Position numbers and translations under genes: made by a program
Shown here: piece by piece, positions 49,501 to 60,013 of the stretch
How the letters are laid out: every line of letters starts with the position of its first letter
Numbering within the stretch: the first letter of the stretch is position 1
The notes under the pieces: generated by a model
The model's database searches: none
Told to the model about the DNA's origin: nothing
Seen by the model: the letters and a program-made list of their open reading frames with translations, nothing else
NCBI GenBank assembly: GCA_009617715.1
Contig: VTFK01000347.1
Span: 231,954 to 295,953 of the forward strand
Source of the DNA: Plectrocnemia conspersa
Taxonomy: Eukaryota > Arthropoda > Insecta > Trichoptera > Polycentropodidae
Length of the DNA stretch: 64,000 nt
Direction: 5' to 3'

Positions 49501-51456
49501 TTCACTCGCTTGACACGCGAGCGAACCGATCAAATTATCGGGAATCATCTTGGCTTAGTTTTTTACCGTATAATTTAACAGCTCGTAATCCTTTACGTTG
49601 TATTAAGGATCACACTACCGATCGTTTAATTGGTCTCGAAAAAAATTGTGTCGAGGTTGGGCTTTTAAGCCTAGACCTCGATTATTTTGTTGTTTCTTCG
49701 CCGCTACGATATTGTACAAGAGAGTGACTGAATTTTGTAATTATGTCGCCACGTCCGAAGATTGCGCCGTTTCTCTGTCTCCTATTATACGCGTTTTTTT
49801 CACGGATCTAGGGCCTTTGCCGGGGAAAAAAAGAGCGCCTTTGAGCGAACGCTTATCTCCTCCAGTGTGTACACCGCCACCCCCTAAATATCTTCGCTTT
49901 TGTGAATTCTCGTGGCTACATTTTTTCCTTCCGCCGAAATCTCGACCGAAGGGATAAACTCTCCCTCGGTCATCATTTCGAATTTGCGAGGCCCTTATTC
50001 CTTAAGCGGAAATCCTCCCGAGATGATTTACCATATCGATTATCCTCTAATTTGCGAGCTGGATGAAGAAATTCCATCTTTTTTTTGATAACCAGATCCC
50101 TCACGCATTATAAGTACGAAATATAAAAAAATGGCGTCTTGCGAAAATTCTCTATATACACAATGAGTGACTCCAAAGCGAAACAATGCCTTCTTGCAAT
50201 ATCCGTCCGTTGTGAAATCTATTGGGAAATTATTAACTCGGCACCCGTATCTCTCTTTTTCGCTGCTGCCGGTCCCTTACTTCGTATTATAAAAAATGCC
50301 CTTCAGGTCTAGAATAAGCGCAAGGTTCAAAGCCCTCTCGCAGCAGCAACCCCAAAAACCTTATTGTGTTCGTTGCACCTTGATCGCAAAAACCAGACGT
50401 TCATTTTTTGTGACTCGTTCACTGCATATTTGTATACACGTATTTTCCTAGGAAACCCATAGCACTAAAAAATCCTAATTTGCAGCGCTCGTCAATCCTC
50501 GGATCGCGGGCTCCTTCGCGTTCGATAATTGCACACTTCGACGCGTCGCGTAGCCACTCAATTTATGGAGATTGCACACGAGCGTATGCAAATAAATGCA
50601 TTGGCAAAAACCAATTCTCTATTTCCCTAAGTATTATAAAAATATACGATTCCGAAAAATCTATATATATACTATATTATTGCGTTCAAAAGTAGCCGAC
50701 TAAATAATTTATATTTAAAACATTACGGATTCCAGAAGGAATGTTTCTTATCGTGCTATTTTCATATGACTGATATGTGCTGTTGGAAATGATTATTATC
50801 TCAGGTTTTCCCATTAGTTCGATTACTCAGAATGAATGATAGTGTTTTCAAATACGTTTGAATAAAAAACAATGTCGCTTCAATATTCTATTCAAAACAT
50901 TGTGCGAATATCATTCAACTGAAAATAATGTTACCTTAATAACGCGACTATAAAAAAATATGCATCGTTAATATTAATAGTAAGTTAATCACTTATTATA
51001 TCCAATACTTAGTTGCTGAGCCTTTTATGATTATAATCTAAATTACGATGTTAAAAAAATGTTATTTACCTCTGAAATTTATTTTTTATTATGGCAACGA
51101 ATTTGCCCATTCTTACACAAATCGGATTTTGGCAATCAAAGAGTTAAATAATGAGTTGCGAGTTGCACCAAATATACAATTCCAGAATTGTCATTACTAA
51201 ATTAGTCGATAAAATGACACTATTTTATACGCAAAATTGTATCTATAACAGTAAAGCTTTACAAAAAACTTATTTATTGAATGAATAATAATAGGTACGA
51301 GTTAACCCTTTCTATGCTATAAATAAATATAAAAATCAGCCACCGTTACGACATATTTTATGCGATTTCATTAAAAATATCTACTCATAATATATGTGTT
51401 TTTTTGCTGCTCAGTGTTGCCATATAGTGAATTTCAAGTCTATCTCGATTATCTAG
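43541..51456. other. intronic sequence with several CpG islands, no gene seen
   Basis: Islands 44250-45020, 46000-46720, 48540-48900 and 49400-50580 are CpG-richer and carry short open frames on both strands with no domains. Other items are (TA)n at 44727-44743 and 47803-47832, a CRE TGACGTCA at 45866-45873 beside a C12 run, a (CTA)n patch near 46634-46650, CAG/CAT triplets near 44621-44640, and repeat copy 46850-46935. No exon could be supported. Confidence 0.35.
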
Positions 51457-52075
51457 CCTCGACTTTTTATAACAATCGAATAAAGAACATCTAAACCGAA
51501 TTTTGCCCAATAGAAGAGCGCAAAAAACAATTATCACTTCTCAGAAGTCAAAAATCCACGCCAAAAGCAATAAAATCGTGCCGTCGCCATCGCAGTGGGA
51601 ACGCTCGTTACCGAGCGTTCCCACTGCGACGGCGCCGACACAATTTTATTGCTTTTGACGTGAATTTTTGCCTTCTGAGAAGTGATAATTGTTTTTGCGC
51701 TCTTCTATTGACCAAAATTCAGTTTGAATATACTTTGATCAGCCCTTTTATATTATAAGTCCATAATAATATCGCTAAGGATAGCTCTCATATTTTTTAA
51801 AATGGATCAATATGTGAAATGCGATCTGTACTGTACTTATTTTCCCCTGAGAGAAAGTTCTAAAGCTATAATTAGTTTTAAAACTTAGGTTAGGTTTGGG
51901 TTTGAACAGCAAATGGACGTTTCGCGACTATCAAATTGAGCCTCATAGATATTTAGAGCAACATATTAGTTTCGCATGTGGAAATATATATCTACTGGTA
52001 AAAATGTATTTGGATAGTGAAAATATAATTTTATCAAAAAATATACATTCGCTGTAATATTTATACATTTTTTGA
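51457..52075 (+). mobile_element. composite foldback repeat, copy A
   Basis: It begins 'ctcgactttttataa'. A large inverted repeat at about 51488-51732 follows: arms of about 120 bp around GAACGCTCG-TTAC-CGAGCGTTC at 51600-51619, with few mismatches, each arm holding 'cttctcagaag' and 'aaaagcaataaaatcgtg'. After it come 'agtccataataatatcgctaagga' and the 'aaatggacgtttcgcgact...ctactggtaaaaatg' segment. The same order is found at 57549-58462, so foldback and right-hand segment belong to one element. No coding sequence is present. An RNA from it would form a very long double-stranded stem. Confidence 0.8.
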
Positions 52076-52094
52076 CAAATTGATTGTGCAAATA

Positions 52095-52500
52095 CACATC
52101 TCAAGTTTAGTTAGACATCTCTATGCGCCATTTGGTTTTAAAATGGCGGATGTTCCTTATTTAAAAAATATCGTAACAAGTCAAAATTGTTTAAAAAAAC
52201 AAGTTTTAAACATTCTTACTTACAAGCGGAATCTACATGATTCTTGAAAAAAAAAGTTTTTTTCGTAAATATTCTTAAGAATATAATGTGCATTATTAAC
52301 ACTATTTATTATCAAATTTTAATCAAACTTTTCCGAAAAATTAATCTTGCAAATAGTAGACTTGATACGCCATTTTGTTTTAAAATGGTAAGTGTTATTT
52401 ATTTTAAAAAAATCATATCTTCGTTAATATTGGTCCTAGAGAAAAAAGTAAAGAGGTCAAAACTGTTTAAAAAAACAATTTTAATTGAAGTAAGTTATAC
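52095..52500 (+). repeat. two units of the 'CGCCAT...ATGGCGG' repeat
   Basis: 'gcgccatttggttttaaaatggcgg' and 'acgccattttgttttaaaatgg', each followed by 'tta.tttaaaaaa..atcgtaac/catatctt' and 'gtcaaaa.tgtttaaaaaaacaa.tttt', mirror the blocks at 1-930. They sit directly to the right of composite element A. The overlapping 112-residue open frame (52244-52582) is an artefact of this repeat. Confidence 0.6.
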
Positions 52501-52560
52501 ATATTTTTACTTTTTCACACACAGGCGATTCTTGCGGAAGAAGTATTCACCAAATATTTT

Positions 52561-55500
52561 CAAGGATGTTTGTTTTCAATAAGAAGTCAACTGACACTCG
52601 CACGCTCTTGAATTTAAATTTACTACAATTCTTCACACAATCACTCGCTGTGATACTCTGTGATAAGCGACAAGGTCATACGCACGCGATAGTCGATTAT
52701 TCGACTCTAATTGTTGTATTATTCTATCTAATCGAAGCTCGTAAGAAAACGTTCTCTTCCATCACGTTTAATTATATTTGTGTGATGTACAGCATCAAAA
52801 AACCTGTTTCGGCCTATTGAATATTTCATTAGATCATTAGCGTTCGACCGATTATGATCCGGCGCCCATATTATTCACAATAATAACAACAAAGAGATGA
52901 GAGACCGCAAAGTGTTAATTGGCGCTCGGCTGGCGTTAAGTTCAATAACTCTGCGTTGCATCAAAGTACGTACGTACTATTGTGTCCTCATTACCATATA
53001 GTGCCGAGTCGTCCTTGCGCCGACGCACGTGCGTGCGCCGAGAGGGCAGGTGCGGCCAAAGGCGGGCCGCGGTCCGCCCGCGGCACGCTTCATTTTCTTT
53101 TTTATGCCATCTTTCAACCGGTTCCTTCAGCCGGCGACCGCGTGGCGCGAATTAACTAACGGGCGAGATCATCTCTGTGACCGTTTTTGCCACAGTCCGA
53201 ACAACTTAGTCTTCTTATATTTTTATACATAAGAAGATATTTTGAGATTCGGAAATAGTCTGATAGATATGTAGCACACCTTTAATTAACCAGGTAGCTT
53301 TCTCTTTATTACGTCACAAAGTTTATGTGGTACTGTTATGATTTGACCCTTATGAAAATAATCCAACAGCAATATTGCAAAAAAAAAACAGAAGCCATAA
53401 TATAAAATATCAGCCAACACATAAAACAATTTATTGCTCATTTTTTAATCCATTCATAGAATATGCCCACAACCTTGATTCGCGGATCTACATGGTCATA
53501 TCGTGAACCAAATCAATGTTTTCTTCAGTGATAGCAGTTGCAGACCTTCCATTGAAATGATCATATTCAATGCTTTCCCACCTAGGCTTTAAATTAAAAT
53601 AAGCTACTTTTTGACAAGATGTTTTTAAATAAAAAATCCACGGAAGTCACAAATCAACCCATTGCCATAAAACTCGACAGATACGCTAATGACACTCCAC
53701 ATAATCTCGCAAAAATAATTGTGCGGCTATTACTACCTAACCTGTGTCATGTTCATTCTCTCCTCATAAAAATAAAATAACGCAAAAGCTTCGTTACACT
53801 GTAAACTTATTTAGCATATATGATAATTAATATAAAAAATAGAATACCTCTCGCTATAAATATAATATTTGTATGCGTATTTATATATTAAATTAGCTCT
53901 TTTGAGATTAGTAACATAATAAAAAAAAATCGCTTCCGAATATTTATTAATTGTCAGATCCGGCAATTATTGCCAAAGTAGTTTGACAGGCGAATTACAC
54001 AGATTGGGCTGCTGCAGTAATATTTTATTGAAGTTGTAATGATCGGCGGACGAGGCCTCGTCGGTCGTCGTCCACCAAATAATGCGTTCAGTATTGTCAG
54101 TATTGCTAGAGTGACGCCTAATTTTTGTGGCCAAATAAATCGGCTGATTTTGTGATCAACTGTAAACAATATAATATATTTAATATTGCTTTAGATTAAA
54201 ATGTGTAGCTAACAAAATAAACATACAAAATATAGTACAATGTAGTATATCATCATTAATCGGAGAAAGTTTTTAACCCCTTAAGTGCCCGCTAACGTTG
54301 ATTTTTTCCACATAGGTGCGTTTTTTTTAAATGCAATCTCAAAGGCGTTCCCCCTCTCGCGAAACACTCTCTTGACAGCTTTGCTTATTTTATCTCTGGC
54401 AGATTTCGAGAATATCCAACGAGTTTTGTACGTTCTGAGAAAAATTCGCTTCTGTATTTGTGTGTGTTTTTTTCGTGTTTGACAGAGTGATGTGATTGAA
54501 GTCGATCTTGTTTGACTTTAGGGGCAGTTGATGGCTTATTTTAAAATTTGTTACACTCAAACGTTGCTAAATAGTAAATTGAAATATATATGTATGTTTG
54601 TATTAAAATATATTGTATATAAGTTGGAAAAATATGCGTTTTCACAACAGTGTTATATATATGCGAAATTTCAACTTTGTACCTTGTCAGAAAGTTCAAG
54701 GAAAAATGTTGGTCATATCAACAATAAAGTATATATGATACTTATCAATCTTTCGAGATGAAATCAGGTTATGAATTTTCCATTATAAACTAGAGGATTT
54801 AAACGTTATTTTTTTCACTTAAATTATAATTTTTAAATTTCACAGTAAGGACAATCTTGGCTTTCTTTACTTCATTGAATGTTTTCTATCGACCTCCGAG
54901 CCTAAATCGACCGGATAACAATGCAATATCGACTCTTTTTGCGAACTATAATATACATACAATTCTTAACAGTTCCGCGAATAAATTAGTGGTTATTTTT
55001 AGACGATTTTCAAGATTGCTTTTGAAGACAATAGTTGATCATGATTACTTGTTATTTTTAAGAGATGAGATTTTCAAAGCATATGTATCAGATTTGTATT
55101 AATTGGCATTGTTAAGTAATTTTTAAATTAATGTTGAGTTGGTACTTTATTATTGATTTTTCAATTTTAAACTTCTTCAAGTCTTATTATATATTACAGC
55201 ATTTTTACAACACGCTCGATAAATTCCTTTGATCTGATTTCATCAGATATCAGACGCGCGCCACTGTCGAAAATTACTACTTAATCTTCTTTAATATGTA
55301 TAACCAATTTTCCGAGACATCACGAACATTTCGGGGGCTCGATAGTGCGCGTGCCCAGTCGGGAGGGCCACGGGGGCGCCGCGGAGGGCGCCGACCCCCG
55401 CGACGCCGCCACCGCCTCCGCCTCCACCCACCCCGTCCGACGGACGCTTAATTTTATGTTTGATTACCTGCATTATACGACGGGGGCGCCGCTAATAGTG

Positions 55501-57504
55501 TGTAGCCTCGTGAATTCCATTACTGTCTTTGAAGCGATCGGCGAAATACTGGCCTCATACGGTCGAACGACCACCGGATTAGGCGCGTGTTAGAGTGTAT
55601 GCGTGTGTTTGAAAGGCTGACCTTCTTAGTTGACAAGAGTCCCTCTCGAGCCTTATCTGGTTGAGAATCTTCAGGCGACTACCGGATCAATTCCGTGACT
55701 GGGAAAAAAAATCTGTTAATGTACTACACGTAGTCAACCGTGATGCTCTCGCTGCGGTTCATTTACTCTTAGTCAATTAAGATGCTCTAATCAATTATGA
55801 TTTGGTTCTACGTTATAAAGGCACTTCCATATCGCATATATAACTATATTTTATAATTAAATAGTCGTTTACTATTTTTAATAACATTTCCATAAAACTT
55901 ATCTTAAATATCTCGGTTAAATTCGAAAAAAGTAGAGTTCAATCAATATACTTCAAATATCTTAAACACACATATTTTAGCGGTCTGTTCCAAGAGGAAC
56001 TTCTTTATTTTAATATTGTCAAGTAGAAAAAAATTAGACTATAATTTTTCGGCAGCATTTAATTGGTCCACTTTCGCCGAAAGAGCCAGTCAAACACTTT
56101 TTAACCACGTATTTCTAAAAATCGCGTATTTTAGAATACCGATTCTTTTGAACGATCAATGCATTGTTTCCAAGTCATTTTTTTATTTCTATCGTGCTTT
56201 AAATATACCATAAAATACTATATATTGTTGAACGAAATCTACATTTGCTAGTATTAAAACTTTCATGGTTGATTTAGTTACCGATTTAATTGCTCGTATT
56301 GCGAAACGCTCGTAAACCAAGTTACTCGCAATCTGAGGTTTCATTGTATATTTAAAAAAAATACCTGAATACGTTGTTTCGCGATCGACTTGTTGGCCAG
56401 ACCTGTATTGTATTATAAAAAAAGCACATCGATGAAAAAATAATGCAAATTATGTGTTTGGAAAGCCCGTTATAGAATAATTAGTACCTAGTTGCATTGA
56501 CCTAGAAACTATCAGATCTGTAAAAAGTGTTTGATTCGCTATTTTTAGGGAGAAAGACAAACTGTGATAATTTTGTTATACGCTCGATAATAAGTTTATA
56601 TTGAATACACAAATGTTCATAATTGAATCATTGTCTTACCGCAAAAGCAGCGTTTACAGTTGAAATAAAATTATTCTCGCCAAAGTCACTATAGCGAATT
56701 TTTCCCCGCTCGTCGAGGAAAGTCGTCTCGCATCGCCACGTTTAGACATACATATATGGCGTCTCATTTTCACTGTGCGAATGTGTCAGTCACCCACTTA
56801 ACCGCCGTTTATATATTATTATTCGGTACGTGCAGCCGATCTAATATTAGATCATTTAGCTCCGCCATAGGTGACGATGGCCAGCCTCGGGCAGATTCTA
56901 CGACTATTTCTAGAGCGGAATGCGTCGCTACCATACGCATCCGATGGTGGCCCCTTCGGCTTATTTTTACACGCTTTTCCATACTATACGCCGCCACGCC
57001 ATTGTGTTAATTATATAACGCTACGTCACAATGTCATGTTGCACTTTCGTCGCCGATTCTCTCTCACTCTGGCGGTTTCTTTTGTCTCGGGGCTCGGTGA
57101 AAGTGAGAAATCGCTACGAACAGACAGACGAGCGGACTCCTCGCCGGAAAATATGATAAAAACTGGTTCACGGATCATCTGCGCTGAAACAATCGATTAT
57201 GTAAACGCTTAGATCGCGCGAAGGAGCTTTATGTCGACCTAGCGGAAGCGGCTTCTGGGTAGAACCCGTTACAGAGCTCGGTGGCCTTTGTTAACGACGG
57301 CCACTCGGGATGCTAACTAACGGGGCTCGAGTCTCACGTATTTTCGAGTTACGTTTTCGAGTAATCGCCAGTGCCACGGTCACTCGTATAAGCGAGCTCG
57401 CGTTCTATTAGCGGAGAACCGAAGATTTTTCCAGGCGAAGAGGGGGGGGGCAAAAGTTGATCAAGTTTCATAGTATTTCATTAAAATCTTTCCTGTTTAA
57501 AAAC
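52561..57504. other. last part of the intron, GC islands at 52940-53180, 55310-55600 and 56690-57440
   Basis: 52940-53180 contains near-palindromic GC motifs (GCACGTGC; GGCGGGCCGCGGTCCGCC). 55310-55600 has the highest GC seen after the promoter, with a minus-strand frame that would encode a Gly-rich stretch and a plus frame of 82 residues; neither was recognised. 56690-57440 is a broad island ending in a G9 run. Between them the sequence is AT-rich. 'ttaaccccttaagtgcc' at 54276 resembles the outer end of some insect DNA elements, but no partner was found. Confidence 0.35.
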
Positions 57505-58462
57505 TACGTCAAAAGCATTAAAATCGTGCCGTCGCAGTGGAAACGCTCGAGACTTTTTATAATAATATTACGACTTACAATTAATGAGAATGAAACATAT
57601 CTAAACCAAATTTTGACCAATAGGAGAGCTCAAAAAACAAGTATCGCTCCTCAGAAGTAAAAAATCCACATCAAAAGCAATAAAATCGTGCCGTCGCAGT
57701 GGGAACGCACGTTACCGAGCGTTCTCACTGCAATGGCGCCGACACGATTTTATTGCTTTTGCCGTGAATTTTTAACTTCTGAGAAGTGATAATTGTTTTT
57801 GCGCCCTACTATTGATCAAAATTCGATTTGAATACATTTGGATCAAAAATCTCATATCAGGTCCGTAGTAATATCAGTAAGAACAGCCACCATATTTTTT
57901 TAAATATAGTGTAATATCGAAGTGCAGACAAACTATGGAGCAATGTTCAAGAAGCGACATCTGTCAGTACTTCTTCTGCTTATTTTCTTAGTTTGTTGGG
58001 TTTGGGTTAGAACAGTAAATGGACGTTTCGCGACTGTTAAATTGAGTTTCATAGATATTTTAGAACAACATATAATTTCACTAGCGCCGCCTAACAGTTA
58101 AATTATATTTTCGCTAGTAAAAATATATATATTTATATCTAATGGTGAAAATGTATTTTGACTTCACTAGTGAAAACATAATTTTACTGAAAAATACACA
58201 TTCACTGTAACATTTATAGTAAATATATATTCCTGCCAGATAAATTATATTTTCACTGGTAAAAATATATATCTACCAATGAAATGTATTCCGATATGAT
58301 TTGACTGAAATGACATATTTAAACTGTTTTTATAGATTTTCTTCGAGGGAGATTTTTCGAGAATTTCTGGCTTAGAATCAGGAATATCATTACAGTTGTT
58401 TTTAATATGAATGGAATAGAAATAAGATTCATAGTATTTAATTAAACGGAATGCATTTTTCT
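57505..58462 (+). mobile_element. composite foldback repeat, copy B (with extra partial arm)
   Basis: A partial arm (57505-57550, 'gtcaaaagcattaaaatcgtgccgtcgcagtgg') precedes the full foldback at about 57590-57836, centred near 57713. Then come 'ggtccgtagtaatatcagtaagaacagc' and the 'aaatggacgtttcgcgactgttaaattgag' segment with repeated 'cactggtaaaaatatatatctac' motifs. It ends 'gaatcaggaatatcatt...aacggaatgcatttttct' as in 11250-11765. The right end lies about 190 bp before the SERTA exon acceptor, close enough to matter for splicing or transcription. It is non-coding. Confidence 0.8.
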
Positions 58463-58651
58463 TAAGCTTTTATAAGTATGAGAAATTCGCGAGTTGCATA
58501 ATTCAGAAAAAATGGAAAATGCGATCGGGAGGAGCGCGGTCGCCTCTCGCTTGAGCAACTCTGAGAGAAAGTTTGCGAACGCCTCGCGGCAAGGTTGTTC
58601 GGCGCGTAAAATAAAAACGTTTCTAATCATGATTATTTTTTGCTTTTGCAG

Positions 58652-60013
58652 ATTTTCCCGCTCGCGACGGGGATGACACCGCCTACTGCTCTGGAAGCTT
58701 CGGCCTTGGCGGTCGAGGCTCCGCCCGACAGCGACGACATCTTCGGACCGTCTCGCAGTTTCCCTCCCAGGAGCAACAGGCCGAAACCTTCGATGATCTC
58801 GGCCAAGCTTCGCGCCAAAGAGGAGCGCAAGAAGGTCATCCAGATATGCACCGAGAAGTTGGAGAAGATCAAGGATCCGGACAGGAACTTGAGGAGATCG
58901 GTGTGCATCAACAACACCTATTACAAGCTGCAAGACGAGGTCAGAAGAGAAAAGCAGATGAAGCACATGAACGGAAGTCGGTGCGACGAAGACGATCTGA
59001 GAATTCGCAATCGTCGGGGGGCTCCCAACGCGGAACAGAAACAACGCATGCTAGACAAAGCGTTGGAGTCCATCGACAAGGAACTGAGCGCCATCGACGC
59101 CAACATGCCTACGCTAGACCACGAAATGTTACCCGACGAGATGCGAATAGTGAACCCCGTAGATCCTCTGAGGAGCAGCGGCGGCTTCTCGACGAGCCAG
59201 TCCTGCATGAGCTCGAACCCCTCGATCCTCTCCGACGAACTCTCGATAGACTTAGGTTTCAGCGTCGTTAGTTCTAAAAGTGTAGATAGTTTAGATTATA
59301 GTAGTTATTGCAAATCCGACGCCAACTCGAGGTGTCGATCTAGGAAGAGATCGTACGACGACGTCGAAGACTGCGACGTGCACGAAGTCCTATCTCAATT
59401 CTACATGCCGCCCACCCCCAGACTGATCTCCACCATCGACGACGACGTCATGCTTAACGTCGTCGACGACGATCCCGTCGAAGTCAGCCCCAAAGACGAG
59501 CCGTCGTGCAAGAAGATCAAGCTGGACGAAAAGGCCGATTTCGAAAACGGATTCGATAAAATGCTGGAGATGGACACGGATTTGAATCAGAACAAATCTG
59601 ATTTTCAAACGCTCAACGATTTCGCGAGCGGCGAGTCTTCGCCCAAGCGGGTCAAGTACGAACCGTCCGACGTGTACGGCCAAGCTTTGGACCCCATCCT
59701 GAGCTGCGGCGAGAGGACGACGAGTTTCCAAGATAAGTGCGACGAGGAGAGGTTCGCGCATAAGAGATCGAACAAGTCCGAGTTCGAGATCATCTTGGAC
59801 GCTCTGCGGCTGGACGATAGCAAGGAAGTGTGCGAGCGGGAGGACCTCATGTTCTTCTGCAGCAAGAGCGATAAGCTGGTGGGCGACAGCTCGGAGCTGA
59901 GGCCTAGGTTCTTGGGCGGAAGCGCGGTACCGGACAGTTGCGGTCAAGCCGCCATCCTCGGAGATCAACAAGCCGCCGGTTTCCACGGTCTCTTGGCGTC
60001 CCTGGAGACCTGA
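58652..60013 (+). CDS. tara: SERTA-domain transcriptional co-regulator, main coding exon (taranis-like)
   Basis: The exon opens after TTTTGCAG in phase 0 (ATT) and runs to TGA at 60011. The internal ATG at 58673 gives 446 residues; joined to the exon at 16407 the product has 480. Numbering from that ATG, residues 48-95 form a SERTA domain: AKEERKKVIQICTEKLEKI, DPDRNLRRSVCINNTYYKLQ, DEVRREK. Basic clusters at 220-226 (RCRSRKR) and near 279-283 (CKKIK) suggest nuclear import. The rest is acidic, serine-rich and probably disordered, with EFEIILDALRLDD (370-382) as a possible C-terminal interaction motif. Family knowledge: SERTAD/TRIP-Br proteins bind PHD-bromodomain and cell-cycle partners; fly Taranis is a trithorax-group interactor also involved in sleep and regeneration. 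Insects usually have one such gene. Codons are GC-rich, unlike the AT-rich surroundings. Confidence 0.88.
   Translation: MFPLATGMTPPTALEASALAVEAPPDSDDIFGPSRSFPPRSNRPKPSMISAKLRAKEERKKVIQICTEKLEKIKDPDRNLRRSVCINNTYYKLQDEVRREKQMKHMNGSRCDEDDLRIRNRRGAPNAEQKQRMLDKALESIDKELSAIDANMPTLDHEMLPDEMRIVNPVDPLRSSGGFSTSQSCMSSNPSILSDELSIDLGFSVVSSKSVDSLDYSSYCKSDANSRCRSRKRSYDDVEDCDVHEVLSQFYMPPTPRLISTIDDDVMLNVVDDDPVEVSPKDEPSCKKIKLDEKADFENGFDKMLEMDTDLNQNKSDFQTLNDFASGESSPKRVKYEPSDVYGQALDPILSCGERTTSFQDKCDEERFAHKRSNKSEFEIILDALRLDDSKEVCEREDLMFFCSKSDKLVGDSSELRPRFLGGSAVPDSCGQAAILGDQQAAGFHGLLASLET

Larger units (their letters stand above)
16488..58651 (+). other. tara: first intron of the SERTA gene (about 42 kb from exon 1a; about 35 kb from exon 1b)
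   Basis: The inferred intron is bounded by GAG|GTATAA (or GAG|GTAAAT at 23303) and the acceptor TTTTGCAG at 58644-58651. The branch-point-like TTCTAATC near 58621-58628 lies about 25 nt before the AG. The intron is AT-rich, with repeats annotated separately and scattered GC- and CpG-richer islands. The islands are at 26560-26900, 27720-28090, 29880-30700, 32330-32690, 34560-35060, 37270-37620, 44250-45020, 46000-46720, 48540-48900, 49400-50580, 52940-53180, 55310-55600 and 56690-57440. Such islands could be regulatory but this is not shown. Confidence 0.5.

Noticed and set aside
52244..52582. 112-residue + open frame
   Set aside because: Lies inside the 'CGCCAT' repeat and has AT-driven Lys/Phe/Ile composition.
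54274..54300. piggyBac- or other transposon-type terminus 'TTAACCCCTTAAGTGCC'
   Set aside because: No matching inverted end could be found nearby; similar TTAACCC strings at 32770 and 51303 are also unpaired.
58846..59271. 141-residue + frame inside the SERTA exon
   Set aside because: Out-of-frame shadow of the SERTA coding sequence, Arg/Gln-rich as expected of a frame shift.
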